Below, piece after piece: positions 8,375 through 17,013 of a DNA stretch of 64,000 nt. The notes beneath the pieces were generated by a model that saw nothing but the letters and a program-made list of their open reading frames with translations, ran no database searches and had not been told where the DNA came from. Numbering within the stretch: position 1 is the first letter of the stretch; every line of letters begins with the position of its first letter. This DNA comes from Parasphingorhabdus flavimaris (lineage in GTDB: Bacteria; Pseudomonadota; Alphaproteobacteria; Sphingomonadales; Sphingomonadaceae): NCBI RefSeq assembly GCF_013371215.1, contig NZ_JABWMH010000003.1, positions 558,001 through 622,000 on the forward strand, given 5' to 3'. The translations under genes were made by a program, and so were the position numbers.

Positions 8375-8670
8375 CTTCAAATTTTCAGAGACTGGATTAA
8401 ATTTATCTCGTCAAAGCCGGGAACTGTATGCCGATGCGGAATGAGATGACTGCATGACTGCTTTTGATCGGATCTCGTGCAAAAACGAGCGCCCGTAACC
8501 GGAGCATAAAGCGGACGCAAGGTCACACAAACATCAATGTCCACTTCTGCAGCGCTAGCTGAAGAGCCGCCTTACGTCTCCAATGCCTTTTTTCCCCGCC
8601 ACACCGGACACATCGATCGGGCCTTACGCAACAGATGAAATAGCCTGCCAATGGGCCAGTTTTTCCCGGG

Positions 8671-9507
8671 CTAACCCTCGCGCCGTTGCAATATCCCGGT
8701 AACCAGTGCCAGATCATCCAGCTTGTCCACATCGATCGCGGCCTCGGCTATCGGCAATATGATCGGTCCGGCCCGCAAGCCCATGCGCTGGCCAGCCGTG
8801 CCCATCGCCTCGCTGAAGCCGATTGTCCGGCTGAGCGCGCGGAACAATAGCCGGGGGCCGAAATGGGCGAAGATTTTCCATCCCTTCTTGCGATCCTTCT
8901 CGACCGCAGACCAGAATGCTACAGCGGCTTTGGCCGCATCATTGTGCAGGGCGAACAGATTGGCGCCGCTATAGGCCCCGCCGTGAAATTTCAGCCAGGT
9001 CCGGCGGGCGTCGGGATAGGCGGCCAGCATCGTCTTGCGCTCGACCACCGCGACCGCGACATCCTGTCCGTCGTGCGCCCGAAAGAAATGGTCGAGGATT
9101 TCGCCGGTCAGCAAAGCATTGTCGGCGGTGGTCACCAGAACCGGCCACGGCGCAATGTCTGTGCCGATGATATTGTGAATGCTCGTCGCTATGCCGTTGT
9201 CCGAGGCGATGAAGCTGATCCGCTCCTGCATCGCAAGGTCGGGACTCAGTCCCGCCTTCAGCTCTTCGGGCGACTGGGCCAGGACGACGATCCTGCCGAT
9301 ATCTGCAGAGCCGATCAGGGCGCGCGTGACCCGTTCGAGCATCGTCTGCCCGTTGATCGGGATCAGCGCCTTGTGGGTGACGTGGCAATAAGCGGCCATC
9401 GGATCGCCCTCCGGACGCTGGCCCGCCAATATGATCGCCGTCCACAATGCATTCCTGTCGGGGTGCCCGTCACGGGGGCATGTCTCTGGCTGGCTAACAG
9501 GGGTCAC
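8671..9507 (-). CDS. MobA-like nucleotidyltransferase family protein
   Basis: 278 residues. The N-terminus carries the NTP-transferase signature AIILAGQRPEGDP followed by the KALIPINGQTMLERV motif, then a Rossmann-like fold with TTADNALLTGEILDHF near the metal site. The family couples NTPs to sugar phosphates, alcohol phosphates or cofactors. The start at 9507 is a GTG; no better ATG is available before the catalytic motif. A CDP-glycerol glycerophosphotransferase-like gene lies divergently alongside. One reading is that this enzyme makes the activated alcohol or sugar donor for it. Substrate is unproven. Confidence 0.82.
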   Translation of the reverse strand: MTPVSQPETCPRDGHPDRNALWTAIILAGQRPEGDPMAAYCHVTHKALIPINGQTMLERVTRALIGSADIGRIVVLAQSPEELKAGLSPDLAMQERISFIASDNGIATSIHNIIGTDIAPWPVLVTTADNALLTGEILDHFFRAHDGQDVAVAVVERKTMLAAYPDARRTWLKFHGGAYSGANLFALHNDAAKAAVAFWSAVEKDRKKGWKIFAHFGPRLLFRALSRTIGFSEAMGTAGQRMGLRAGPIILPIAEAAIDVDKLDDLALVTGILQRREG

Positions 9508-9733
9508 GGGCGTCCTTGATCTGGTCCATCGCGTCCTGCGAAAACCGGTTATGCTGACCGCCTGTTAGCTGCAGCGAACGCATTTGCAAAGCGGCCATGA
9601 GGTCATCGCTTCCGGTCTGGTCATGCGCCGCGCCCCGATCAGCTCTCCGTGGACTTTCGCGGCAAACCTGTTCAAGGACAGAAAGCGGCGGATTGGTTCC
9701 GCCCGTGGTTTGAGCGCAGATGAGGTCGGACAT
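9494..9733 (-). CDS. Possible small hypothetical protein
   Basis: A 79-residue frame from ATG 9733, starting MSDLICAQTTGGTNPPLSVL, ending 14 bases inside the nucleotidyltransferase start. Codon choice looks coding-like and the C-terminal half (SLQLTGGQHNRFSQDAMDQI) is well balanced. The overlap would allow translational coupling to the nucleotidyltransferase. There is no recognisable domain. It starts about 15 bp from the divergent gene at 9748, leaving almost no room for separate promoters, so it may be spurious. Confidence 0.35.
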   Translation of the reverse strand: MSDLICAQTTGGTNPPLSVLEQVCRESPRRADRGAAHDQTGSDDLMAALQMRSLQLTGGQHNRFSQDAMDQIKDARDPC

Positions 9734-9747
9734 CCGATGGAAATGAA

Positions 9748-10932
9748 ATGACGTCCGGTTCATCGACCGATCCGCAGCGTATCGGCTTTCTGTTCAATCA
9801 TGACGAATTGCACCAGGTCGCCCATACCGCGCCGATAATCTCGGCTCTGCAGCGTCAGGCCCCGCGCGCGCGGGTCGAGGTCATCACCTCGAGCGACCGC
9901 CAGGCCGATGCGGTGCGGCAATTTCTCGACCCCGCTTTGCCGACGCCCGCCTTCTGGTCGATCCGGCCCAATCGCTGGAGCCGGCTGGCCGAGAAGATTC
10001 TGGGGCAGGTGGTGCCGCTCAACCGGCTGAGCAGTCTGAAGCGAAGCACCGAATTGTTCCGGCATTTCGACGCGCTGGTGGTTCCCGAGACGACCACGAC
10101 CTTTCTCAAGAAAAGCGGCAAGATGGCCAGACCAAAGCTGATCTTCTTTCCCCATGGGGCCGGCGACCGGTCGATCGGCTTCTCGCCCGAAATCCGGCAG
10201 TTCGACTTTGTTCTGCTGCCCGGCAAAAAAACCCGCGACCGGATGCTCGACGCCGGCGTGATTCGCCCCGACGATCACCGAATCGTCGGCTATCCCAAAT
10301 TCGACGCCTTTGCCGCCCGCCCGCCGGTCAGGCTATTCGACAATGACAAGCCGGTCGTGCTCTACAACCCGCATTTCGATCCGCTGCTTTCGTCCTGGTT
10401 CCGTTTCGGCGAGCAGATTCTGGACTATTTCGCAGGCCAGACCGACTATAATCTGATCTTCGCGCCCCATGTCATGCTGTTCCAGCGCAAATTGCTGGCC
10501 TCGGTAGAGCACCGCATGCTGCGCTTTCGCCAGCAGGTCGATCCGCGCTTTGCCGCGTTCGATCATATCCATATCGACACCGGCAGCAGCCGCAGCGTCG
10601 ACATGACCTATACAAACGCCGCCGACATCTATCTCGGCGACGTCAGCAGCCAGATTTACGAATTTATCCAGAAACCGCGCCCGGCGATTTTCCTCAATTC
10701 GCACGGAGCGGAATGGCAGGGCAACGCCAATTATGAACATTGGAATTTCGGTCCGGTTCTGGACGATGTCTCGGGTCTCGGGGCGGCGCTGGACACAGTC
10801 TCGCCGCTATCCGAATCGTACAGCGAGGCCCAGGCGCGCGCCTTTGCCTATTCCTTCGATGTCGATGATCAGCATCCACCGGCGCAGCGCGCAGCCGCAG
10901 CAATCGCCGATTTCATGGATATTCCGCAATAG
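9748..10932 (+). CDS. CDP-glycerol glycerophosphotransferase-like protein
   Basis: 394 residues with no signal peptide. The fold reads as a GT-B-type transferase: an N-terminal Rossmann half with RIGFLFNHDELHQVAHTAPI, a middle FFPHGAGDRSIGF stretch equivalent to the HG motif of glyphosphotransferases, then GYPKFDAF and a C-terminal donor half with DIYLGDVSSQIYEFIQKPRP (the conserved D-S-S-x-xxE acceptor region). The family moves glycerol-phosphate from CDP-glycerol, or related donors, to surface polymers. In a Gram-negative it may decorate a capsule or glycolipid. A MobA-like nucleotidyltransferase lies divergently next to it. Confidence 0.75.
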   Translation: MTSGSSTDPQRIGFLFNHDELHQVAHTAPIISALQRQAPRARVEVITSSDRQADAVRQFLDPALPTPAFWSIRPNRWSRLAEKILGQVVPLNRLSSLKRSTELFRHFDALVVPETTTTFLKKSGKMARPKLIFFPHGAGDRSIGFSPEIRQFDFVLLPGKKTRDRMLDAGVIRPDDHRIVGYPKFDAFAARPPVRLFDNDKPVVLYNPHFDPLLSSWFRFGEQILDYFAGQTDYNLIFAPHVMLFQRKLLASVEHRMLRFRQQVDPRFAAFDHIHIDTGSSRSVDMTYTNAADIYLGDVSSQIYEFIQKPRPAIFLNSHGAEWQGNANYEHWNFGPVLDDVSGLGAALDTVSPLSESYSEAQARAFAYSFDVDDQHPPAQRAAAAIADFMDIPQ

Positions 10933-10948
10933 TTGCAGTCGAAACGCG

Positions 10949-11131
10949 CTAGAAGTCGACCGCAATGCCCTTGCGTTCCCAGTCGCCATAGCGGGTCGGG
11001 CCGTTTTTCTCGGTAATTTCCTCCGCCTTGTCCAGCGGATCGGGTTCCGGCACCGGCTTGTTCGGGGAAAGATGCGCGGGCGCCTTTACATGGGCTGGCC
11101 GCTCACCGGCTTTTCTATCGCTTTGGGTCAT
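10949..11131 (-). CDS. DUF1674 / succinate dehydrogenase assembly factor 4-like
   Basis: 60 residues from the ATG at 11129-11131. The C-terminus ends [16 protein letters not shown], the hallmark of DUF1674, the family of eukaryotic Sdh8/SdhAF4, which protects flavinylated SdhA during complex II assembly. The N-terminus is Lys/Pro-rich and disordered. A longer frame exists upstream but the conserved family starts near here. It stands alone, convergent with the glycerophosphotransferase gene and divergent from htpX. Confidence 0.88.
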   Translation of the reverse strand: MTQSDRKAGERPAHVKAPAHLSPNKPVPEPDPLDKAEEITEKNGPTRYGDWERKGIAVDF

Positions 11132-11216
11132 ATTTTTGCCTGTCCGCCAATTTGAATCGTCCCGCCTCAAACCCTATATTGAGGTTGGAACGAGGATTAT
11201 CAAGCGAGCAGAGACG

Positions 11217-12116
11217 ATGAACTTTATGAAAACAACCATGTTGCTGGCGGCGCTGACCGCATTGTTCATGGCATTGGGCTATTCGCTGGGCGGCAGCGGC
11301 GGCGCGATCATCGCCCTGGTCGTCGCGGCGGGCATGAACCTGTTCACTTACTGGAACGCCGACAAGATCGTGCTGAAAATGCACAATGCGGTGGAGATTG
11401 ATGGCAAAAGTCACCCCGAATTCTACAAAATGGTCGAAAATCTGGCGAAAAGGGCACAATTGCCGATGCCGAAAGTCTATATCGTCGACCAGGCCCAGCC
11501 GAACGCCTTTGCCACCGGCCGCGATCCCGAACATTCGGCGGTCGCCGCCACCACCGGCCTCCTTCAGATGCTCGACCATGACGAGATCGAGGGTGTGATG
11601 GCGCACGAGCTGGGCCACGTGAAAAACCGCGATACATTGATCATGACGATGGTCGCGACGATCGCCGGTGCCGTCTCGATGCTGGCCAATTTCGGCCTGT
11701 TCTTCCGCGACCGCAACGCCGGCATTGCCGGTCTGATGGCGGTCCTGATCGCGCCGTTCGCGGCGATGATCGTGCAAATGGCGATCAGCCGCACCCGCGA
11801 ATTCGGTGCCGATGCCGCAGCCGCGCAGATCAGCGGCAAGCCGCTGTCGCTGGCCGCCGCCTTGGGCAAGATTTCCGGCGTTGCTGCCCGGACACCCAAC
11901 CCTGTCGCCGAACGCAATCCGGCGGCGTCGCAACTTTATATCGTGCCGGGCGGCGTCCGCCAGATGTTCTCCACCCATCCCGCCACCGAAGACCGGATAG
12001 CGGCGCTGGAGGCCATGGCGCAGGGCGGTGGCTCAGGCGGCTGGTCCGGAGGTCCCGATGAAATCGGCGCCACGGGACGGCTGCGCAAGCCAAGCGCGCT
12101 AGATCCGACGCGCTAA
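11217..12116 (+). CDS. htpX: Zinc metalloprotease HtpX
   Basis: 299 residues. Two N-terminal membrane helices (about 5-22 and 28-45) are followed by the zinc site [10 protein letters not shown], with HELGH at 130-134 and the third ligand region in [13 protein letters not shown]. Two more hydrophobic segments lie at about 140-200. Length fits HtpX (about 290). This inner-membrane M48 protease degrades misfolded membrane proteins alongside FtsH. The C-terminal [13 protein letters not shown] motif is also typical. Start chosen at the ATG at 11217 preceding the first membrane helix. Confidence 0.96.
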   Translation: MNFMKTTMLLAALTALFMALGYSLGGSGGAIIALVVAAGMNLFTYWNADKIVLKMHNAVEIDGKSHPEFYKMVENLAKRAQLPMPKVYIVDQAQPNAFATGRDPEHSAVAATTGLLQMLDHDEIEGVMAHELGHVKNRDTLIMTMVATIAGAVSMLANFGLFFRDRNAGIAGLMAVLIAPFAAMIVQMAISRTREFGADAAAAQISGKPLSLAAALGKISGVAARTPNPVAERNPAASQLYIVPGGVRQMFSTHPATEDRIAALEAMAQGGGSGGWSGGPDEIGATGRLRKPSALDPTR

Positions 12117-12152
12117 GGCTGCCTGCACATCATTTTGCGCGCCGAACGCCGA

Positions 12153-12941
12153 TCAGGATATCGCCCGGACAATGCCGCCATCCACGCGCAAGGCCGCGCC
12201 ATTTATCGCGGATGACTTCGGGCTGCAGAGATAGGTAACAAAAGAGGCGATTTCCTGGGGATCGATCAGGCGCTCAATCAGAGACGTTGCCCGATTTTCC
12301 TGCATGAACTTCTTCTCGGCCTGATCATATGGCAAATCGGGAAAAACATCCTGGACGAATTTTTCAACGCCCTCTGTCCGGGTTGATCCGGGAAGCACCG
12401 AATTGACCGTCACGTTCGTGCCTTTGGTTAGCTCTGCCAGACTTCTCGATAGCGATAATTGCATGGTCTTCGTCGCGCTGTAATGGGCCATTTCCGGCGC
12501 CGGGTTCAACGCGGATTCACTGGACATGAAAAGCACTTTGCCAGCGTTTCTGGCGAGCATGGCGCGCAGATAGTGGCGGGTCAGTCTCACGCCGCTCATG
12601 ATATTCACGTCAAACAGTCGCTGCCAGGACTCGTCGGTCTCGTCAAAGAAACCAACGGCTTCGTAAATGCCGAGATTGTTGACCAGGATATCCACTTCCG
12701 CGAACTTCTCGATAGTTGCCTGACAGCCGTCGGGCGTTCCATTGTCGGCGACAAGTCCGTTCAATTTGGCGTCGGCAACATCCTGTTTTATCGACTGGAT
12801 CGCCGTGTCGACGCTCGCCCGGGTGCGGCCATTGACGATGACGTTCGCCCCTTCAGCGGCAAGCGAGCGTGCAATTTCAAGGCCGATTCCTCCGGTTGAG
12901 GCAGTGACCAGAGCGGTTTTGTCATTGAGGTTCAGATTCAT
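12153..12941 (-). CDS. SDR family oxidoreductase
   Basis: 262 residues from ATG 12941. The cofactor motif TASTGGIG (13-20), the NNLG variant of NNAG, a Ser before the active site (SSESALNP), and the YSATK catalytic pair are all present. The C-terminus ends [13 protein letters not shown], the usual substrate-loop end of classical short-chain dehydrogenases. Probably NADP-linked given the Arg after the second strand (NGRTRAS). It diverges from a LysR-type regulator, which is the likely controller. Substrate unknown. Confidence 0.92.
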   Translation of the reverse strand: MNLNLNDKTALVTASTGGIGLEIARSLAAEGANVIVNGRTRASVDTAIQSIKQDVADAKLNGLVADNGTPDGCQATIEKFAEVDILVNNLGIYEAVGFFDETDESWQRLFDVNIMSGVRLTRHYLRAMLARNAGKVLFMSSESALNPAPEMAHYSATKTMQLSLSRSLAELTKGTNVTVNSVLPGSTRTEGVEKFVQDVFPDLPYDQAEKKFMQENRATSLIERLIDPQEIASFVTYLCSPKSSAINGAALRVDGGIVRAIS

Positions 12942-13029
12942 AATATATCTCTTTTCCGTTTCTAGCGGGACGGTTGCCCGCTGGTGATGCACCTCGTATG
13001 AAATATGTATTGTTGCGGAAAAAGAGGCT

Positions 13030-13060
13030 TATATGCATTAGATAATTGTTCTATATGCAA
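13030..13060. promoter_or_regulatory. Direct repeats TATATGCA in the SDR/LysR intergenic region
   Basis: TATATGCATTA (13030-13040) and TATATGCAATTA (13052-13063) are spaced 22 bp start to start, about two helical turns, and end at the LysR-type start codon. Between them, ATTAGATAATTGTTCTAT is a loose dyad. LysR-type regulators usually bind such sites between themselves and the divergent target. The position supports autoregulation plus control of the SDR gene. Confidence 0.4.
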
Positions 13061-13062
13061 TT

Positions 13063-13977
13063 ATGCAGATAAATTCCCAAGAACTCCTGACCTTCGTCAC
13101 GGTCGTCGATTGCGGTCAGGTCGGCCTTGCCGCGCAGATGCTCGGCCAGAATCCGTCCAGTATAAGCCGCACCCTCGCAATGCTTGAGGAAAAGCTTGGG
13201 GTAACCTTGCTGGCCCGCACGACCCGCCGGCAGCAATTGACCGAGGAAGGAATCTTCTTCCTCGATAAGGCGCGGCTGGTGCTGAGCGAGATGAAATCGG
13301 CCGAAGATATCCTCAGGGATCGTGACCGGACACCGTCCGGGCGCCTGCGGGTTGATGGGGCCTCGCCATTCATGCTGCATTGCGTTGTGCCGCACATCCC
13401 GCTTTTCTGCCAAAAATATCCGCGGATCGAGCTTGAGCTGACCAGCAGCGAAGGCAATATTGATCTGATTGAACAACGCACGGATGTCGCCTTGCGCATC
13501 GGCACGCTGAAGGATTCGGCGCTTCACGCGAGACCATTGGGCGTGTCGCAACTCCGGTTGCTGGCCAGTCCGGAATATCTGTCTCGCAGAAACGCACCCC
13601 AAACGGTCGAGGAACTGGGCCGGCACGACCTGATCGGTTTCACTCGACCCGAGAGCCTGAACATCTGGCCGCTCAAAACGCCAAACGGGGCCACATCGAA
13701 AGTGGACCCAAAGACCAGGGCGTCGAGCGGTGAAACGATCAGGCAACTCGCCTTGCACGGACAGGGTATTGCCTGCCTGGCCGACTTCATGACTCACGAG
13801 GACCAGCGGCAGGGACGGCTGATCCCGGTCCTTGCCGAACATACGATCCCCGATTGGCAAGAAATTAGCGCGGTCTTTTATCGACAGACCGAACTGGCGT
13901 CGCGGATCCGTGTTTTTATTGATTTTATCGTCGAGAATGCGGTTCAATCAGGAGGCTTGATTCGCCGCATGCCTTGA
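13063..13977 (+). CDS. LysR family transcriptional regulator
   Basis: 304 residues. The N-terminal winged HTH (about 1-60) has the AAQMLGQNPSSISRTLAMLE recognition region followed by LGVTLLARTTRRQQLTEEG. The remainder is a periplasmic-binding-like effector domain of the usual two lobes (SEGNIDLIEQRTDVALRIG at the hinge). Length is standard. Divergent from the SDR gene with a 121-bp shared control region. It most resembles the LysR subgroup that regulates adjacent oxidoreductases. Effector unknown. Confidence 0.94.
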   Translation: MQINSQELLTFVTVVDCGQVGLAAQMLGQNPSSISRTLAMLEEKLGVTLLARTTRRQQLTEEGIFFLDKARLVLSEMKSAEDILRDRDRTPSGRLRVDGASPFMLHCVVPHIPLFCQKYPRIELELTSSEGNIDLIEQRTDVALRIGTLKDSALHARPLGVSQLRLLASPEYLSRRNAPQTVEELGRHDLIGFTRPESLNIWPLKTPNGATSKVDPKTRASSGETIRQLALHGQGIACLADFMTHEDQRQGRLIPVLAEHTIPDWQEISAVFYRQTELASRIRVFIDFIVENAVQSGGLIRRMP

Positions 13978-14173
13978 CCAGGACGATAGCTCAAAAGCGT
14001 ATCGCGCTCAAATAGCCAAGGAAGGCGCGCTGTTTTGAAGCGGCGGCATTGCCTCATCCGGATCGGCCATGCCAGGCCGGACATCGCTTCGCGCTACACG
14101 TCCCTGCGGCACCGGCTGCAGGAATATCAGGTTCGGGAAACAGCCGAGAATTCGCGTTGGATAGGCATCAATC

Positions 14174-14201
14174 GCACGGCAGAGAAGAATCTCTGCCGTG
14201 C
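14174..14201. terminator. Perfect 11-bp stem-loop, probable bidirectional terminator
   Basis: GCACGGCAGAG (14174-14184) and CTCTGCCGTGC (14191-14201) pair perfectly around a 6-base loop. It lies between the convergent LysR gene and lipoprotein gene, 22 bp past the lipoprotein stop. There is no T-run on either side, so termination efficiency is uncertain. Confidence 0.5.
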
Positions 14202-14223
14202 CAAATGTTATGCCTGATTTGGG

Positions 14224-14550
14224 TTACTCGGCGAGCATTTCATCATAGACGGCGCAAGCTTCGACAATTCCAAAGCTTCCGTCGGCGGCACCCTTCTGCA
14301 TCTTCTCCTGAACTTCCTGCATCTTGCTGGTCATTTTCTGCATAGCTTCAGGATCGCTGGCCAGGCCTTGCATCTTTTCGCCAAGCTTCGTTGCTTTGGC
14401 CATCATCGCATCCTGGGTACATTCCTCAGTAGATACAGCCTCTGCAGTTTCTTCCGTTGCGGCAGTTTCCGATGTTTCATTGCTGGTACCGCATGCACTG
14501 AGCGCGAATGCGCTCGCAAAAACTGTCAAGGTCGCAATCGAATTTTTCAT
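14224..14550 (-). CDS. Small putative lipoprotein
   Basis: 108 residues. The N-terminal signal ends in the lipobox LSAC (ASAFALSACGTS), so Cys 20 is the probable lipidated residue. A Thr/Glu-rich linker follows, then a helical part rich in Met and Lys (KLGEKMQGLASDPEAMQKM) that may form a coiled coil. Two further Cys residues (STEECTQD and EACAVYDE) could form a disulfide. I do not recognise a family. It stands alone with a stem-loop downstream. Confidence 0.78.
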   Translation of the reverse strand: MKNSIATLTVFASAFALSACGTSNETSETAATEETAEAVSTEECTQDAMMAKATKLGEKMQGLASDPEAMQKMTSKMQEVQEKMQKGAADGSFGIVEACAVYDEMLAE

Positions 14551-14955
14551 AGTTGATTCCCGTTATTTTTATTGAATGCCGCCTTTGCTGGCAATGGGCC
14601 AGAACCCGGCAGCGGACGTGGTTTTTTTCACTGATCTTGCATCGGTGAAATTTCGGATTGATCCACCAATATTCCATTCGGACAGCTTTCTTGCGGCACG
14701 ATCACGGCAATGCACAGGGCAGCAGCGGTAGGCGAGATAGTCATCGTTAAAGGTCCCCGGGATCAATCCAGATGTTGACCTAGCGTGGCTCGCGAACGGG
14801 TGAGTGATGTAGATCACAACGTGACGGTGGGTAAATTTCGGTTTTCTGGCCTGATCCGCCTACATCCTAAAGCTTGATCGAAACGCGGGAGGGTCTATGC
14901 GGTGGGACAGAGCGAACCATCCGGGTTCTTCATGCCAAATTATCGCGGAATAAAA
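14551..14955. other. Gene-free stretch
   Basis: About 400 bp between the divergent lipoprotein and rsmB-like genes. Reading frames here are short and have unbalanced composition. I see no tRNA, repeat or clear hairpin. It must contain the promoters of both flanking genes, but I cannot place them with confidence. Confidence 0.4.
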
Positions 14956-16233
14956 ATGAACGAACCCAATAATAAAGTCCCCGGCCTCGCTACGCGCCAG
15001 TCCGCCATTCGCCTGCTCGACGCCGTCTGCCGGCGTGGCGAGACGCTGGATCAGGCGATGGCCGCGGCTACCGGCAAACTCTCCAATCCGTCGGACAAGT
15101 CGCTGGCCCATAATATCGCCGCCAATGTCCTGCGCTGGATGACCGCGCTCGATGCGATGATCGACAGCGCGACCCGCAACCGGCTGGCCGATGATGCCAA
15201 GCCGCGGATGGCGCTGCGCATTGCGCTGGCCCAGGTGCTGATCCTCGACACGCCGCAGCACGCCGCGATTTCCACCGCCCTGCCGCTGGTCCACGGTGGC
15301 CCCCGCCGGCTGGTCCACGGAGTGTTCTCGACCGTCATGCGCGGTGTCGAATCGGGCAAGCTGAAACTGCCGGAATATCCGGAAATTCCCGGCGAGACGC
15401 TCGATCGCTGGACCGGCAACTGGGGTGAGGATGTCGCCAATGCCGCGAGCCAGGCGTGGGCCAGGCCTGCGCCGCTCGATCTCAGCTTCCGGTCCGATGA
15501 TACAGGCTCGCTGGAAGGCGAGAAGCTTGCCCCGAACCATCTCAGGATGCTTCCAGCTCTTCCAGTCACCGCGCTTGACGGCTTCGACGACGGCGCCTTC
15601 TGGGTGCAGGATCTGGCCGCCTCGATTCCCGCTCGATTGTTCGGCGCAGGCGAGGGGCGGACGATATTCGACCTCTGCGCGGCCCCCGGGGGCAAGACCA
15701 TGCAACTGGCCAGCGCCGGCTGGAAAGTGATCTCGGTCGATAACAGCGCCAAGAGAATGGAACGCTTTCACGACAATCTGGTACGCACCAAATTGCAGGC
15801 CGATGAAGTCATCGCCGACCTGATGCAGTGGGAACCGGCGGAACCCGCCGACGCTGTGCTGCTCGACGCTCCGTGCAGCGCCACCGGCATCTTCCGCCGG
15901 CACCCCGACGTTCTTCATTGTATCGGTTCGCGCCAGATCGCCGATCGGGTCGACGTCCAGCGAGCCTTGCTCGACCGCACCGCGCCCTGGGTCAAGCCCG
16001 GCGGAACTCTGGTCTATGCGGTCTGTTCGCTCGAGCCGGAAGAAGGCGAAGAGCAGATCGAGGCGTTTCTCGAAAGGCATGAGGATTTCACGATCGATCC
16101 GGTCACCGCAGACGAATTGCCGGCGCATATTCTGCCCGGCGAATCCGGTTGCGTTCGTACCCTGCCGACCACGCTGGCGGAACAGGGTCATGTCGACGGA
16201 TTCTTCATCGCGCGCCTGCGCCGGAAAGCCTGA
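14956..16233 (+). CDS. RsmB-family rRNA (cytosine-C5) methyltransferase
   Basis: 425 residues from ATG 14956. The N-terminal NusB-like domain (about 10-140, with HNIAANVLRWMTALDAMID) precedes a SAM-dependent methyltransferase domain. That domain has the SAM loop DLCAAPGGKTMQLA, and the catalytic Cys motif DAPCSATGIFRRHPD plus the second Cys in VYAVCSLEPEEGE. This layout is RsmB, which makes m5C967 in 16S rRNA. A GTG at 14902 with GGGAGGG upstream is an alternative start that adds 18 residues. First gene of the rsmB-rpe-heparinase-purH run. Confidence 0.92.
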   Translation: MNEPNNKVPGLATRQSAIRLLDAVCRRGETLDQAMAAATGKLSNPSDKSLAHNIAANVLRWMTALDAMIDSATRNRLADDAKPRMALRIALAQVLILDTPQHAAISTALPLVHGGPRRLVHGVFSTVMRGVESGKLKLPEYPEIPGETLDRWTGNWGEDVANAASQAWARPAPLDLSFRSDDTGSLEGEKLAPNHLRMLPALPVTALDGFDDGAFWVQDLAASIPARLFGAGEGRTIFDLCAAPGGKTMQLASAGWKVISVDNSAKRMERFHDNLVRTKLQADEVIADLMQWEPAEPADAVLLDAPCSATGIFRRHPDVLHCIGSRQIADRVDVQRALLDRTAPWVKPGGTLVYAVCSLEPEEGEEQIEAFLERHEDFTIDPVTADELPAHILPGESGCVRTLPTTLAEQGHVDGFFIARLRRKA

Positions 16234-16353
16234 TTTTCTACATATTGTGAACCTGTCCCCAATCTGTCCACAAGGGACTGTGGAAAGGTCCGAAACGCGC
16301 CTTGCCTGCACCGGACAAAAATTATAGAGGCGGGCGCAGTTTAAGGAAGAGCC

Positions 16354-17013
16354 ATGTCCGACATCCGTATTGCCCCATCCATTCTCTCTGCCGACTTTGC
16401 CCGTCTGGGCGAAGAGGTGCAGGCCATCGACAAGGCCGGTTGCGACTGGATCCATGTCGATGTGATGGACGGCCATTTCGTTCCCAATATCACGATCGGT
16501 CCCGCCGTGATCAAAGCGCTGCGTCCGCACAGCGCGAAGCCGTTCGACGTCCATCTGATGATTTCGCCGGTCGACCAATATCTCGAAGCCTTTGCCGAAG
16601 CAGGCGCGGATATCATCTCCTTCCATCCGGAAGCCGGTGCCCATCCGCACCGTACGGTGCAGACTATCCATTCGCTGGGCAAGCAGGCCGGGCTGGTGCT
16701 CAATCCGGCGACTCCGCTCGACATACTCGATTACCTGATCGACGATCTCGACCTCATTCTGGTGATGAGCGTCAACCCGGGCTTTGGCGGGCAAAGCTTC
16801 ATCGACAGCCAGCTGCGCAAGGTCGAGGCGATCCGCAAGCGGATCGACGACACCGGCAAGGACATAAGGCTGGAGGTGGACGGCGGTATCGATCTCAAGA
16901 CCGCGCCCAAGGCAATTGCTGCTGGTGCCGATACGCTGGTAGCGGGAACCGCAACCTTCCGCGGCGGCCCGGATCAATATGCGGCCAATATCAGCGGCCT
17001 GAGGGGTGAATGA
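16354..17013 (+). CDS. rpe: Ribulose-phosphate 3-epimerase
   Basis: 219 residues, full length. The N-terminal APSILSADFARLGEEV, the metal-site WIHVDVMDGHFVPNITIG, the DVHLMI histidine, and the MSVNPGFGGQSFI phosphate loop are all intact. A TIM barrel that interconverts ribulose-5-P and xylulose-5-P in the pentose phosphate pathway, with a divalent metal. AAGGAAG lies just upstream as ribosome-binding site. Its stop overlaps the heparinase-like start by four bases. Confidence 0.97.
   Translation: MSDIRIAPSILSADFARLGEEVQAIDKAGCDWIHVDVMDGHFVPNITIGPAVIKALRPHSAKPFDVHLMISPVDQYLEAFAEAGADIISFHPEAGAHPHRTVQTIHSLGKQAGLVLNPATPLDILDYLIDDLDLILVMSVNPGFGGQSFIDSQLRKVEAIRKRIDDTGKDIRLEVDGGIDLKTAPKAIAAGADTLVAGTATFRGGPDQYAANISGLRGE

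Noticed and set aside
8523-8732. 69-codon minus-strand frame after the PepSY gene
   Set aside because: Cys/Trp-rich peptide without family features; overlaps the end of the nucleotidyltransferase gene.
14569-14817. 82-codon minus-strand frame upstream of the lipoprotein
   Set aside because: No ribosome-binding site or recognisable domain; probably chance.
14860-16977. 705-codon minus-strand open frame
   Set aside because: Antisense of rsmB and rpe, which are unmistakable genes.
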